64,000 nucleotides of DNA from Climacteris rufus. Taxonomy: Eukaryota; Chordata; Aves; Passeriformes; Climacteridae. The notes beneath the pieces are model-generated. The model was not told the DNA's origin. It made no database searches and saw nothing but the letters and a program-made list of their open reading frames with translations. Made by a program: the position numbers and the translations under genes. The DNA lies in NCBI GenBank assembly GCA_013398175.1, contig VZRZ01003083.1:1013815-1077814 (forward strand). Direction: 5' to 3'. Shown one piece after another: positions 37,538-49,981 of this stretch; the first letter of the stretch is position 1; each line of letters opens with the position of its first letter.

Positions 37538-40500
37538 TAAATACTTGCATTTCCAGTTTCTTAAACAATTTTCACAATTAAGTGTCTTTTCTGCCATCAG
37601 AGATAGTAGTTTGTGTGCAAAAGTATTCAGTTGGAATTATGGCACAGCTGCCACGTAGTTCAGGTGAACTTCAGTACACTTGGGACCTTCACTTAGCTTT
37701 CAGTGCTACTTTGAGGATTGATTTATCTTTTTAGCTACAGCACTGATCTTGAATTGGCAGTTGCGCAGTTAAATTAAATTTAATGTAGTCAATTTAATTT
37801 TCAGAGTTTTGCTTTTACACAACTTGTGACTTAATCCATCTTGAGAAAACAGTAGTATGGTTGGAAACATATACCAAACTGTTAGTTTTCCTATGAAAAT
37901 CAGTAGAAATAACATTATTAAAAGATGTCCACTTTTTCTCTAACAGAAAAATAAGGTTATCTTGAATGTTCAGTGAAATTTCAGGTTCAGACAGTTCAAG
38001 TATGTTAGAGAAGATCTCAAACCTCTGTAGCATTTTTACCCTAATCAGTTTCTTCTTTCTGGGTGAAAGTAAAGAAAACTACTTTCTGAGAGATTCTGCA
38101 TATTACTATCTTTCCTACTTGCCTGAGAGCTTGGTCTTACTTGTATAGTTTTAAACCTGATTTGATGGAACCACTGATTTCACATCAGGATTAAAAAGAG
38201 GTGGCTGAGTTGAGGTTTAGGCTTAAATTTTGGATTAAGACTCTCTTTCAGGCTGAAAATCAGAAGGAAAAAAGATACCAGCTAATTTTAAATAAATAAA
38301 TTGATAAGCAATGAAGGGTGCAGCTGTTTCTTTTTCTGGAAAGCACCTTGTGTCTCTAGTTGGGTAAGCCTTACAGTTAACTGTCTCAGCCCTTGTACTG
38401 CACCTGAGGAAAGCTATACTCTGTGTGAGAGTAGAAAAATGACGTTCACAGTAAATGGGTTACTTTTCAGCACTAGGAGTGCTTTCTTGCTGCATAAAAA
38501 GAATGTACTTGGCAGTACACGTGCCTATTTGGCTAAATTATTAAAATACACACCTCAAAGAGAAGGAAATTTTTCAAACATCAAAGTAAATGGCCAACTT
38601 TATGTGTTCAGTAAGGTCTGATCCAAAATCCACTGAAGAAGAAGTACATTTCTGTGTGATTTGAAGGGCTTTGGTCCGTGAAATGTCAACGGTTTGACAA
38701 CTCAGATCAAAGTTGCCTGGACATTTGCATGCCTGACAGTGCAGTTGAGTGCTTAGTGGGCTTTTTTGTGGCCTCAGCAGCTTTGGTTTCTGGCTGTTAC
38801 TGGCAGCAGTAACATCAGTTCCCTAAATCATCAGCTTTGCGCGGGTGTCCCCTTTATCCAGGGTGTTTTCTATCACACAGTTTCCCTCTTGGCCTGTCTC
38901 AGCAAGACTCCACATGTCATGTGGATATATAAGGGCAAACACCTGCACCAACAAAGGCATTTCCAGTCTAAGTGACTGGATAGTCCAAGAACTGAGTGGG
39001 AGCCTTAATTAATTATTTCAATTGAGAGTGAGTTTCATGTCCTGTGACCAGATTTTGTGCCAAGTCATGGTGTAGCTCTTCCTGTTTGTTCCCTGGCTTA
39101 TGTATTTTTGGATACTTTCTGTAGCTGAGCCGTGTAAATGAACAGACCTTGTTCCCAGACAGAAATATTAAATGAGAGTGACACAGCTGCTTTTTGGTGT
39201 CTGCCTGTGTGTCATACTGTTGTGCAGCCAGTGATGGGAGCTGGACCTGGACCCCCCACACAAATGCTGGAGTGGGAAGGGGAAGGCTGTGCCCTGGATC
39301 CCAGGTCTGAATGCTGCCTTGCTTCTCTTTAATATCTGCCTTTATTTTCACTCTTCTATCCTCTCTTTAAGCAGTGGTGTGTTTGATCAAAAGGAGTGTG
39401 CTGCCAAAATTGGAACATATATAAATGTATATAAATGTCCCTTTCTTCTGCCTGCATACATTAGAGAAAAGCACTTACACATATCACGTGAGAACAGAAA
39501 TAATTAGGTGTTTGATTGCACATCAGGCTTCCCTAAATACATTCTCATCAGACATTCAGGAAACATTATGATTTTATTACCAAGGGAAAGCTTTGCTTTT
39601 ATTATTTTTGTAGGGGTAATTGTTTTGGGTTCAATAAAACACAATCTTCTAACTAAAGAGTCTGTTTCAAAACCTTTGGCATAAAAGAAATTAACATTTC
39701 AGTTTCACAGCTTTTGTAATTGTAGCAGGCCTCTCTATTAGCTGGTGTGAAGCTGGGAGTTTCTGTTATGTTTATTTGTTTAGTAGCACCCACCTCAGGT
39801 TCACAGGACTCATGGGTAATACACTACTACAAGATTCTGGGAAAACATTCAAAAAAAATTTGCACACTTCATTGATGTCCCACAAAATGGTTTTGCTTGC
39901 CTGGTGATGTTAAAGTCATCAGCCCATATTTTACTTTCTGCCCAGAATAGTAAGGGGGAAGGTGACCATAAATGCCTTCTGCTCCTTTTGGCTTCCTCAT
40001 CAATTCCCGTTTTGAGTTCCTGCACGGTCTTTTCTTAGCTTTACTTTTCTTTTCTCTGCTCTGCACTCTCTTGTTTTCACTCAATTTCTCTGTTCTTATA
40101 CACATGTAAGTATCAAAACTCCTTATGATGTTCCCTTTAGTTCTCTGCTTTCTTGTTTCACACATTTGATGCCTGTTCTTTCTCCATGCTTGGTTAGTTT
40201 GGCTTTATCACTTCGCTGTTGGGATTTTTTTTATTGTTCATTCTGCCAGACTTCCTGCCTTTTCCTAGCAACCCTGAGAGATGCAACAGTACTACCTCCA
40301 TTTCCTTCTCTTCCTCTATTGCAAACCAGGAATCGAACTCTTAGAACGAGTTGCATAGAAGTTGGACAGCATGGAGGGAGTAAACACAAGGGAATTTGTA
40401 ACCTTGCCTTTCTGAAACACTATCTCCTCCTACATTGCTGTAGCATGGGAGCATATGTGAGATCTAGAGAAAGGAATGCTTTGGGGTGCCTTCAGCCCTC

Positions 40501-43500
40501 ATTTTTCTCCCTGTATAAAGCAGGACTTTGTCAGCTTGATGCCATCAGTTTGCAGCAGGTGTGAGTACTTCCGTAACCAGGTCCTAGGCAGGAAAAGCAA
40601 CTTCCAGTTAAGTTACAGCAGTAAACAGTGTAATGATAGAGATATCCATTAAATTAATGGGCACTCCAGGGATGACTGAAGTAGGCTCCTCATGGGATCT
40701 TGGGTCATCAGACATCCCAGAAGCATCCTCCAAAGACTCTGCTGCTGGTGAGACCATTCAGACCAAAAATATGATCAAAGGGCCAAATTCTCCACATCAG
40801 CACAAATTAATTCATCTGTCCGACAACCCATCTAATTTTAAGTTCTATAGACAAACAAGGTTCAATTTTTATTGTATTTGGTTGTGCATGGAGTACCATA
40901 GCCTTTGAAAGACCTAAAAGTCTCTGAGGCAGCTCCCCAGAACACCTGTCACGGAACTTGTATGCATCCATGTATATGCATGTACATCTGTATTTGTGTG
41001 TTTTCTCACACTTGTCAAGGCTTCTATACTTGACTAAATTTCATCTTACAATTCCCAGCTATGCTTTCTCTCCCAATATCTTCTACCTTTAATATTTTCA
41101 TCTGCCTAATTCTTGTGAAAACAATTGCTCTCTCCACAGTCTTTCATCCAGCTGTACAGTAATTGTCAATGTGTTCTGAATATCCCATGTTATGCCCAAT
41201 TACAGAGACAATGACTTTCGGGTAAAAAAGAAACATGGAAATATTTCAGGCTTCTGCTTTGGTGGCCTCATGTTCAAGCCTATGTACAGTAAAAGGGACA
41301 GCTCTCAAAAACAGCGTAAGAATTGCTCATTCTGGCTTATGCATTTATGTGCCTCGTTTCTTAGAGATTTCTCTACCTATTTCAGAATAATTTCCTTTTA
41401 ATTTCCAGGGAATATTTATTTGATCTCCAGTGCACCAACTTCCAAGTCTTATTGTATGCCTTTCTTATGCCTGTGACCACAAAGGCATTTTCTGTCTCTT
41501 CTATAATACAACTGTGATAAAAACACAGCAGTTGTTCGGTATACAAGTCCTTCTGAAATTTGTATTTTTCCTTTATTCTGATCTGAAACAGAGTGTGCAT
41601 TGAACAATGCTAGATAAAGGTGAAGTCTCTTGAGGTAGATCACGTAATGGCAGGACAGGTGTTATCTGAGGAGGACCCAATGAGCTGTAAAAAATAGCAG
41701 CACAAGAAACTCCTTTAATTTGTCATAGCTATGAATATTTGACATTTGATAACGAAATGCAGAAACAAAGTCCATCTTACTCACTATGATGCTCTAGGAA
41801 GCACAGATTTTCTTTCGTGTGTAACCTCTGCGAACATGAGAGGCTGAGTCTGGTGAAGAGAAGCAGCAGCTCATGCAAAGATTGTCTAACCTCTACAGAG
41901 CAAACTTATTGTAAAAATTGAATTCTCAAAGCTTTTACATTGAATGTTAAAATATTGAGGATCACACCTGCCTTGCAATAGATGCTCCAGTTTTTAATAC
42001 ATGAGAAAAGTTTTTCCTCCATGTGCACTTGTTGTTTACATGCTCTGTTTTCTCCAGTGTCTCTGAGCAGAAAAACAGCAGAACAAAGACACTCTGAGAT
42101 GCCCTGGACATGCAAGGTCTCACTGAAGGTCAGGTCCCACTTCCCTTTGGAAGCTGAGAGCACAGAGAACAGTGAACGCTATGTCAAAATACTCTGTATT
42201 GAGGTCATTCTTAAAATGCTCACTTATCTTCATACCATATTTGAGATAACCCAAAACTTCTGAAATTACACTGTGTACCCTGTTGCTCCTCACAGCCAAA
42301 TAGTTCTTGCTGTGCCTCTTTCTGATCACAGTTTAAATTTATGTTGTTTGACTTAGGTTTTGTATTCACTGATGCTTTTTTTAGATGGCCGGCATTTTCT
42401 TTTTGATTTCTCTTAACATTAATAAGTAAATAAGGAAGAAGATAGGGAGTAAGAATTAAGAAGATATGGACTAATTATCTCTTTTCTTCTTTTCCTCTGA
42501 TGGAATCAAATAGGAACAGAGGCTGAAAGAGGAATACAAATCACTTGTTATCCTGACACTGCTACTCTGCAGTGTCTCAAAATTTCTTCTTCCTCCTTTC
42601 TTTGGGTGTGCCCACCTGGATCAAGAATGGGAGCAGGAACCTCACTCATGTACATCCTGCAGAGAATTCCAAGGTCTCACGCAAGAGCCAGGAAGAAGTT
42701 GTTGAGTCTCCTTTCTACAGGCTCTCACTTTATCAGCATCTAGGATTAACATCCCAAAAGAGGGAGCAGGAAGGAGCCCATCTTCCCCCAAGCTGGGGCC
42801 CAGCATAGCAGGTAGAAATCATACACTGCCTTATAAGGGGTGACATTGCTTCCGAGGCTTTCACATCTCTTTGTGCTTCCTGTATGTTTCTGCATCAAAC
42901 CTTCCCATAATACTCAGGTTCCAAGTCAGATCCCAAGTTCATGCTGCCTAGTTTGTAAGTTTTATTCTTTTCTACAGAAAATATTTTGCTGAAATAATGT
43001 AAAACTTATTTTAGGAAGTCAAAACCTACTTTTTGCATCCTGCTTAACCTTCATTAAGAAAAATACCACCTTATATTATTTCTTTTGCTCTGTGTACTGC
43101 AAGCCCTCTCTTACTATCTTAACTGCTTTCAGAGGTCTGGGATTGTTCCTTTTAAGTGCCTGTACCCATTCTTGACAAACCTAATAGCTTGCAGATAATT
43201 GTGACCACAGAAAATAAGTTCATTGTGTCTGGGAAAAACGGTCCTTTCCTCCCACAGTTTGCAAGGTAGATTATTGAGGTTATTGATGAATTCATTCCTT
43301 TGACACCTCCACGCTGTAATGTGACAGCTGTTAGCAAATACTGACTTTATGGTGATGGCTGTAGTTTTGATACAAAACAAGAGTTTGGCCAAAAGATTCT
43401 CACCTCCACCACGTACTTTTAATTTAGTTACAAAATTGTAACTGTTCAGTTCCATGGCTGAGACATGCAGTTTTGAAAGGACCAGAATGATTCCTAAACA

Positions 43501-44695
43501 GCTTAAGCAGACAAATTTGTCCTATATATGGACTCTTGTCAAATGTAGGCTATTTTTTTTCACACAGTTAGCATAAGACTGGTTTCACAACATTATCCCT
43601 GGTTACAAATCCTGCCTGAGGGTTACCTGTTCCAAATCTCTCATGATTCCTCTCTCCTTAAATGCTAAAAAATGGCAGCCAACCTTCTCTTCCTCCAAAA
43701 AGTTTTATAAGTGACAATTAGAAAGCAAACTAGGATCTGTATCATGTAAGACAAATGACTCAGATGGTGCAAACCTGAGGTTGGTAGAGGAGTCAGTGCA
43801 GTAAGGCCCAGCCAAGGCAGTAGAGACCCTGACCTCCCTTACCCAACTCCCAATTCCTAATGCCTGTGGAATTGCAATAGAGGATCACAGCCTAACAGCA
43901 TCCTCTCCAAAGATGGACCCCCTGCTGCATGGCAAGTGCACATACCCTCTTTCAATAATGAAAAACTTTGGATCCCTTATTGTGTGTGAAAGGGTTAAAA
44001 TATAGAATGAAGACTCTTATTCACACTACTCTTGTGCCATGCCTTTATTGCCCTAAGCATCTGCTGCCCCTCTGGATTTCAGTGGTGACTGGGAGCATTC
44101 TGTGCATAGAGTGAATCAATGCCAGAGGTTGCAAACCCACCAGAATGAGGTCCTGCTACCTGATGGGCAGGTGGCAGCGTACTGCTGCCTCCAGGTGTAC
44201 TGTGGAAGCTAATGCTGTACTTTTCATCAAATTAAGAGAATTGGAAAACATTGCCAAGAGAGTCTCTATTCTGATGAACACTCTGCTAAAACAGATGGTC
44301 ACTAAATAAGAAGTTTGTTTGTTTGTTTGTTTGTTTTTCGAGTGAATAGATTGCACCGGTCTCAAATAACACTCATTGGCCCCCTGTGGAACCAATCCAC
44401 TTAGCTGGGAGAAATTTGTGATATTCCTCATTCTGAATTTTTGGATCAGGAGATACCCAGCTGTAATTCATAATTATAATTTTGGAGTTTCAGTGACGTA
44501 CCAGAATCTTTTGAGTAACAAAATGAGGTGTGAATGTTTTTTAACAATGGCAGCAATTAAAGATTGGAGAGATTTATAGAGTGGTGAGTGAATGCATCAT
44601 CACTTGAAATCTTTAAATCCCTTACAAAATATATTTTTTTCAACACCCAGTATTATGGTGATAGATGCAGAAGCCACAGAGAGGATTTCTGTAAC
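37538..44695. other. Unique DNA, no gene seen
   Basis: Seven kilobases with open frames up to 132 codons (40166-40564, plus), none with a recognisable domain. Small repeats: two copies of ATATAAATGT at 39419-39438 and a TTTG tetramer run at 44313-44337. The segment 43740-44130 is somewhat richer in GC, without an assignable feature. Confidence 0.5.
44313..44337 (+). repeat. (TTTG)n simple repeat
   Basis: About six TTTG units. The matching minus-strand frame with repeated Lys/Gln/Thr/Asn comes from it. Confidence 0.9.
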
Positions 44696-44760
44696 TGAGG
44701 TTATGCAAAAGGTCAAATGAGATGGCCATAATGATCCCGTCTGGCCTGAACCTATCAATC
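44696..44760 (+). mobile_element. Ancient CR1-type LINE 3' fragment
   Basis: GAGGTTATGCAAAAGGTCAA, then ATGAGATGGCCATAATGATC and CCGTCTGGCCTGAACCTATCAATC, matches the remembered 3' end of old amniote CR1 elements common in turtles and crocodilians (GAGGTTATGCAGGAGGTCAG, then ACTAGATGATCATAATGGTC and CCTTCTGGCCTTAAACTCTATGAATC). The terminal repeat has decayed. The match is made by eye from memory, so family naming is tentative; the CR1 character is fairly secure. Confidence 0.72.
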
Positions 44761-44971
44761 AAAGGGCATTAAATTTTACTCACTGAGCTGAACATGTGAT
44801 TATGCAAAACAGAAGTAGAAGGATTTTCCTGCTTGTAAAGGGAGAACCTGGAAAGAATAATAACCCTGGGATAAAAATATTATGCTGACCTTCTTTCAGA
44901 GCATCTACAAAGTTACAGTAGGTCCTCTTAAGGTTAGCATAAGTATCTTGGTTATTCCAGATGAGATGAAT
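44761..44971. other. Short spacer between old CR1 and LTR
   Basis: Unique AT-rich sequence with nothing recognisable. Confidence 0.5.
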
Positions 44972-45601
44972 TGTGGAGGCGTATGTGGCAAAAGCTACAG
45001 CCCCACAGGCTCAAGACTGGTGGGCACAGCCTGAGGTTGCCACAGTCTGAGGCATACTCCCTGCTCAGGGTGAGATTTTGGTTCAGCCCCAGCGTCCCTT
45101 GTACCTTAGTTTATATATTTCGGTTGGTTACTACATTACCTAATGTTCTGTATAAGGTTATGTTCTGGAAATTTCATTGCAGTTTGGTTCTCTATTGGTT
45201 GTATGTTAATCCTTGTACCCCCATAGATTACTTTCCCCTGCTTGTATCCCCATAAATCCCCTGCTGTCCCTAAGACCTTGCCTTTGGTAACTGAAGCCTT
45301 CAGCTCTCCCGGACCCCTGTGCCACCTCTCCTGGACCCCGGACCCTCTCCTACCTTCCCTGCTGCTTATCCCGGGAAATAAAAGAGATGGAAATCTCTCC
45401 AAGACCCTTCTCTCGGGTCTTTGTCCTTGCCTGCGCCTGCACCATCAGCCCGGGGCTCTCTCTATCACAGAGGACCCAGAACTAAAAGAGCTGCCAGAGG
45501 ACGCCCTGTGTTTGGGGAAAATGCAAGCTGCAGCCCCCGGGAAACCAGGGTCACTCCCAGAATAACGCTGAGTGGCCTCGAGCAGGCCCCCAGAGCCAGC
45601 A
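44972..45601 (+). mobile_element. GC-rich LTR, probably ERVL/class III-like
   Basis: Begins TGTGGAGGCG. It carries a TATA-like TTATATAT near 45112 and AATAAA at 45377-45382 followed by GATGGAAATCTCTCCAAGACCC, a typical poly(A)/R-U5 layout. The region is visibly richer in GC and CpG than its surroundings from about 45290 on. Two 3' ends are possible. The first is CA at 45601 with flanks TGAAT (44967-44971) and TAAAT (45602-45606), a 5-bp duplication with one change. The second is CACA at 45469, which mirrors the TGTG start but leaves 130 bp unexplained. I prefer the first. Open frames of 88-107 codons (45136-45402, 45242-45565) lie inside the LTR and are not genes. No second LTR or internal gene is present. 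Confidence 0.68.
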
Positions 45602-48574
45602 TAAATGAATTATTAGAATGGAGTAGATTATGAATGTATAATTTATTCTATGACCTGAAACAACTGATATTCAGAAACACTTCTGCATCCAGCTGCAGGA
45701 TGGGCAATGAAGGATTGGTGTGGAGTTGTTCAAGTAGTTTAATGAAGTTCATCCTCATATTTTCTTTGTGATATTGGTCTACGCTTTTTATAGCAGCGTA
45801 TTTCAAAAGGGACACTCAGTGATGCTTTTGCCACATCAATAGCCTCAATAACCTTTTTCCTTCCTCTGCACTGTGAAACAGTGCCCGGTCTCTGTTGGAT
45901 CTCTGTGTCCAGAAATTTGGATTAAGTTTTTCTCACATTAAGATGCAAGAAACTGAAAGAAAGCACTTTCAGTTTTTCTGTTGGCTGGAGCCACTTTTAA
46001 AAGCAGAGGGATGTGTGTGGTTGGAGGATGTGAAAAGGAGATTTTGTACTGGCATATACATGTGTAAACATATATTCAATGATTTGTAGAGTTGAGCTGT
46101 ACAGCACCCAAGAAATACACGGTCTTTCCCCAAACCTCCAGTGTTTGAAAGCTGGTGGGTTCAGCTCCTGATAACTGCTTTCATCAGTAGGGTGACAGAC
46201 CAAAGGCTTTTTAAAATGTCTTTCAATCAGTGTAATTGATTGGCAGCCATTGATTAAACAGTCATGTGGACCAATGCTGATTACTTCAGTTTGTAAGGGA
46301 GTGGGCAGGAAATGGAAATCACGAATGTCTACAAGCACGTGCTAAATTGTATTATCAATCAGATGGCCAAAGGCTGCAGTATGTTGCCTACTAGATTTGG
46401 AAAGGAGAATGGTGTTTGTGGCCGGTGAAGTTGTCCTGGAAGTCGCAAAAACATGTCAATTTTATTTTTGTCTCACTCTGCTCTCCTAGCTCAAAATTTT
46501 TAGGTTTCAATGTTCTATGTGGCACTGTATGTCAAACAATAACATTTACATTACAAAATTTCTATTTCAAGCTAGCTCTTTTTGGTGATTGCCATTGTAC
46601 AAGGAAAGGTGTATGAATGCCATTTTAAGGGCTTTATGAGTTTTATGAGTCTTTCTTCATAGAGAAAATATACATTCTGTTGGGGCACAGGATTTCCTGC
46701 ATCATTGAAAGTTTCAGTTCCTCAGAAAGATTCATGGAGCAAAAGTTAGTCATCTGTAATACTGATCTCTCACTGTGTTTTCTAGACCTAAGATCTAGAT
46801 CCAAGATTTCTAGACTAGATCTAAGTCAAGAAGGGAAAGTTGAACCTTGACAGTTCTTTCCAGGGGTGAGTGTTGTGGATCTGTGAGATGATCACAAAAT
46901 AGACAGAATGAGACTTGCCTTGTGGCTCTTTCGGTGTGATGGGATTTCTGTGAAGGTGGAAATAACAGTAAATGTAGCTCAAGCAACTCTGTTGGCTGAC
47001 TGTGAACTAGGGCAGGATTGGAGAGAGGGGAGATCTGAGCAAAAGAGAAAACAGAAGGGTTAGCCTTCTAGGAGGACCAAGAAAGAAAGGCTGATTCACT
47101 GAGAAGCTCCTTACTTGGGAGCAAAGCAATGTATAAATATCAGGGATGGTTAGTGAAGAGGAGAAGCTGAGGGGCAAATGCCAGAGAACTCTTATCAAAT
47201 TCTAAGAGGTATGACAGAAAGCTGGAAACACCCTGGCCTCACATATTGGGGATCCACCACACCACAGCTTCATGTAAACTTTTTTTGGGTGATTTTGTTT
47301 TTTCCAGGGCTGTATCATCTTTTATTTTCCATTGGGATTTTTCACTGTCAAAACCGCAGTTAATGAAAGATTTTTGGAGTACATTGACAGAGTACATTGA
47401 TTTCTGTCATTGCAAGCAATATTTTGCTTTCAAATCAGACTCTGAAACACCAGTCTCAGAGTCTGTTATTAATTCCTGATGTCATTAAGAGATGTCTTCT
47501 CTGTCTGTGATGCACTGACATTTATTTTATAAGGCACTGACATGATTATAGCTTTGATTTGATTTTCTACCCAATATAGTTGGCCCAGGATTCCCAGGAG
47601 TTATATTTAAAGTTAGCTTCCTAAGTTCATGTTTCAGTCATCTATAAATGAACTAATTTTTTAATATTTTAACACCTAGTTTGGCAGCTTTCAGCTTCTC
47701 AAATCTTCCTTTGGCCAGGCCACTTACTCCAGTGCCCAGTAATATTATCGACTGTGGTAATTCTTGGCCTTCTTCCCAAGAAGAGCCCTTCAGCACTGTT
47801 CCACAGAAAGCCAAGGAAAGATGGATAAGCTGAAAAGTAGGCAACTGCTCTCTCTGCAGTCCTTTCTCATCTGTTTAACCACAGTGTGGATCCCATATGT
47901 GCAACATCTCTAGCCTGCACCTTAGGGATATAGAAAGCCACCGGGAATGCAGCAGGCACAGGTCAAAAGAGTGAGACTGATAACTGTAAGACTGATAAAC
48001 TCTAAATTTTGCAGCAGAATCTGCCTCTCCAAAACAAACAAACAAATAAACATGTATTGCTCTATGCAGTCATTCTCAGAAATATGTTCAAACTTTTCAG
48101 TTCAGTCTGGTCCGACTTTCTAGGGGCCAAATTTGACACCTGCATATTATTTGGGTGACCTGGTTCTTCTACCTGCACTGGAGAGCCTCTTGAAATACAT
48201 CTGATGTTTCCACGAGGAGTAAGGAGTAAATGAGGAGAATAGCTAGGCTAGGTGAGGCTATAAAAGTATACTCCTCAATCTTCAGACTGAAATACTACAG
48301 CTCTTTCTGAACTCTTGGCCTTTATTCACAGTGGAATGTTTACAAAGCATCAGGAGATTTTACTCTTTAGATATAGAATGCCTTAAAAGAGTGTACTTTA
48401 TGCCAACTACAAAGGACCTCAGAATCAGACCTTATATGTTTAATCTGGATGTGCAGAAGTAGACTGTTCCACTCCTCATGCCTCAGTGCATTAACTAATC
48501 TTTAAAGAACAGGGATTAAGGAGAAGCTTTCCCCACAAACAGGTTTGCACTAGCTGTCTAGCCCTGGTTGCACA
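45602..48574. other. Unique DNA, no gene seen
   Basis: Open frames up to 113 codons (45997-46338, minus) without domain. An imperfect inverted repeat lies at 46781-46828. Two copies of AGTACATTGA sit close together near 47378 and 47391. Confidence 0.5.
46781..46828. repeat. Imperfect inverted repeat (TCTAGA/AGATCT-rich)
   Basis: GACCTAAGATCTAG is followed by GACTAGATCTAAGTC in inverse orientation, with TCTAGA at 46781-46786 and 46809-46814. It could fold into a stem with a few mismatches. It is too short to be a transposon. Confidence 0.6.
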
Positions 48575-48665
48575 AATTCATTCAGATTCCTCAGAGGTGT
48601 GTAGTGCTGATCACTGTCCAGAGACAGGACGCTGGATTAGATGGACCATAGGTGTGATCCAGGGC
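48575..48665 (+). mobile_element. Ancient CR1-type LINE 3' fragment
   Basis: The sequence TTCAGATTCCTCAGAGGTGT, then GTAGTGCTGATCACTGTCCAGAGACAGG and ACGCTGGATTAGATGGACCA followed by TAGGTGTGATCCAG, matches the 3' region of old amniote CR1. The remembered form is CCTCTGAGGCATCTGGCACTGG, CCACTGTCAGAGACAGGATACT, GGGCTAGATGGACC, TTTGGTCTGACCCAG. Order and spacing of the blocks are kept, so chance is unlikely. It is strongly diverged and lacks the terminal repeat, so it long predates the avian CR1 copies elsewhere in the window. Confidence 0.82.
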
Positions 48666-49210
48666 CACAGTTTCCAGGTAAATTTCCAGTACAAAATGAT
48701 ACTACTTTCTTGCTTTGTTTTTGTGGTTATTTTAGTGGTGTTTTGGGGTTTTTTAATTCCTTCCATGTACCTTATTAATTGTTCATTCTGTTGATGTACT
48801 GGTACTGGTGTGTGGTAAGCTGAATGAGTTGGATATTTATCTCCTCTTTTTAGTCAGTGCTCATCTTTTCCCTGGTTCTCTCTAGGAGCCTCTTTGACCA
48901 AGAGAGGTAGAAGAAAATGTGTGTCTCTGTGTCAGGAGGGCTGGAGACAGGAACCCACCAGTAAATGAGAAAGGATGATCAATTCTCCTGAGTTCGTTTA
49001 CCTCAATTCAGGTTTTATTTAGACATTCCAATACCATTCAATGCAAAGGGAGAAGTACTACTATTTTCTTACCACCAGCATTAGAAATAATAATATTTAA
49101 CACGGACAACCTCTGTACATGTTTTTCTCTTTGTCATTTAAATTTCTAAAACATAGCAAAGTAAAATTGTTGCCAGTGTTAAACAGCACAAATGGACCTG
49201 ACAGTGTTAT
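48666..49210. other. Spacer, no gene seen
   Basis: AT-rich sequence with a G/T-rich patch (48716-48760). Nothing recognisable. Confidence 0.5.
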
Positions 49211-49322
49211 TAGAATCATAGAAGTGTTTAAGTCAGAAAATACTTCTGAGATCATCAAACCCAACCATTAACCCAGCACTGCCAAATCGACCACTAAACT
49301 CTGTCCCTAAGCACCACATATT
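49211..49322 (-). mobile_element. CR1 LINE 3' tail, diverged
   Basis: TAGAATCATAGAAGTGTTTAAG, then AAAATACTTCTGAGATCATCAAACCC and AACCATTAACCCAGCACTGCC, ending CCCTAAGCACCACAT, is the reverse complement of a CR1 terminus. It extends further into the 3' region than the other two minus-strand tails. Confidence 0.92.
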
Positions 49323-49800
49323 GGTTTTATCTATCTCTTCCTACATAGATACAGATATATATTACTTCCATTATAACATTCCAGGCATCGGCACTACCTG
49401 AGAGCTCTTTGCAACTGCAGCTTATGCATTTTGCAGTAAAATTTCTCTCTCCTTCCCTTTTCCCTCCTCTTCCTCCGCCCCCAGAGAACTGACAGGCTTT
49501 CTACTGACAAATGTTGAGTATAGCTCCTGAGGATTTAGCATGTCAGGCTGTGTCTACACAGCTTAGGTTTCTATTATTACGCAATGGCTTAGAGGGCAGT
49601 GCTTTGCCACATAATTACAGAGCAAATCTGTGTTAGGACCAGGAGTTTGGATATCTCTTTCTGTACCAACTATTTGCCTCCTGCCCACTCAAGACTCCTC
49701 CCTGACACGCTTACTTGTTTATTAGCTTCTTTTTCTATCCTTGTTTTCTCTGGCTTCTGGTGTTCTTCCCTTTCCTATGCTACATATTTGTTTATTTCAG
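49323..49800. other. Spacer, no gene seen
   Basis: C/T-rich patches at 49445-49490 and 49680-49790; the latter could serve as polypyrimidine tract for the acceptor at 49799-49800. Confidence 0.4.
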
Positions 49801-49883
49801 AAGTGAGGGATCTGACTGAGTCGTGCCTGCACGGATTCCTGTGCACCACAAAACACTTGCTGTATGTTGCATCGACAGAAGAG
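49801..49883 (+). other. Candidate internal exon (83 bp)
   Basis: A good acceptor (TTTGTTTATTTCAG) ends at 49800 and a strong donor (GAGgtaagaa) begins at 49884. One frame is open throughout: two leading bases, then 27 codons beginning VRDLTESC and ending STEE, finishing in phase 0. The segment has several CpGs (TCGTGC, CACGG, ATCGAC), unusual for this window. I recognise no protein family. It could be an exon of an uncharacterised gene, a non-coding RNA exon, or chance. Confidence 0.2.
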
Positions 49884-49940
49884 GTAAGAAGAAATTCCTG
49901 AAGCTGCCTGCTAGTTCTCTCGGGTTTTTCACTTTCTGTC

Positions 49941-49981
49941 TTTTTTTTTTTTTTTTTTTTTTTTTTTGGTGTGTGTGTGTG
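49941..49981 (+). repeat. Poly-T then (GT)n
   Basis: Twenty-seven T residues (49941-49967) followed by about six GT units. Lysine-rich minus frames here are artefacts of the repeat. Confidence 0.95.

Noticed and set aside
40166..40564. 132-codon plus-strand frame rich in Leu, Cys and Ser
   Set aside because: Composition follows the C/T-rich DNA and there is no recognisable family. Treated as chance.
46781..46828. Inverted repeat as a DNA transposon or MITE
   Set aside because: Too short, arms imperfect, and no flanking target duplication.
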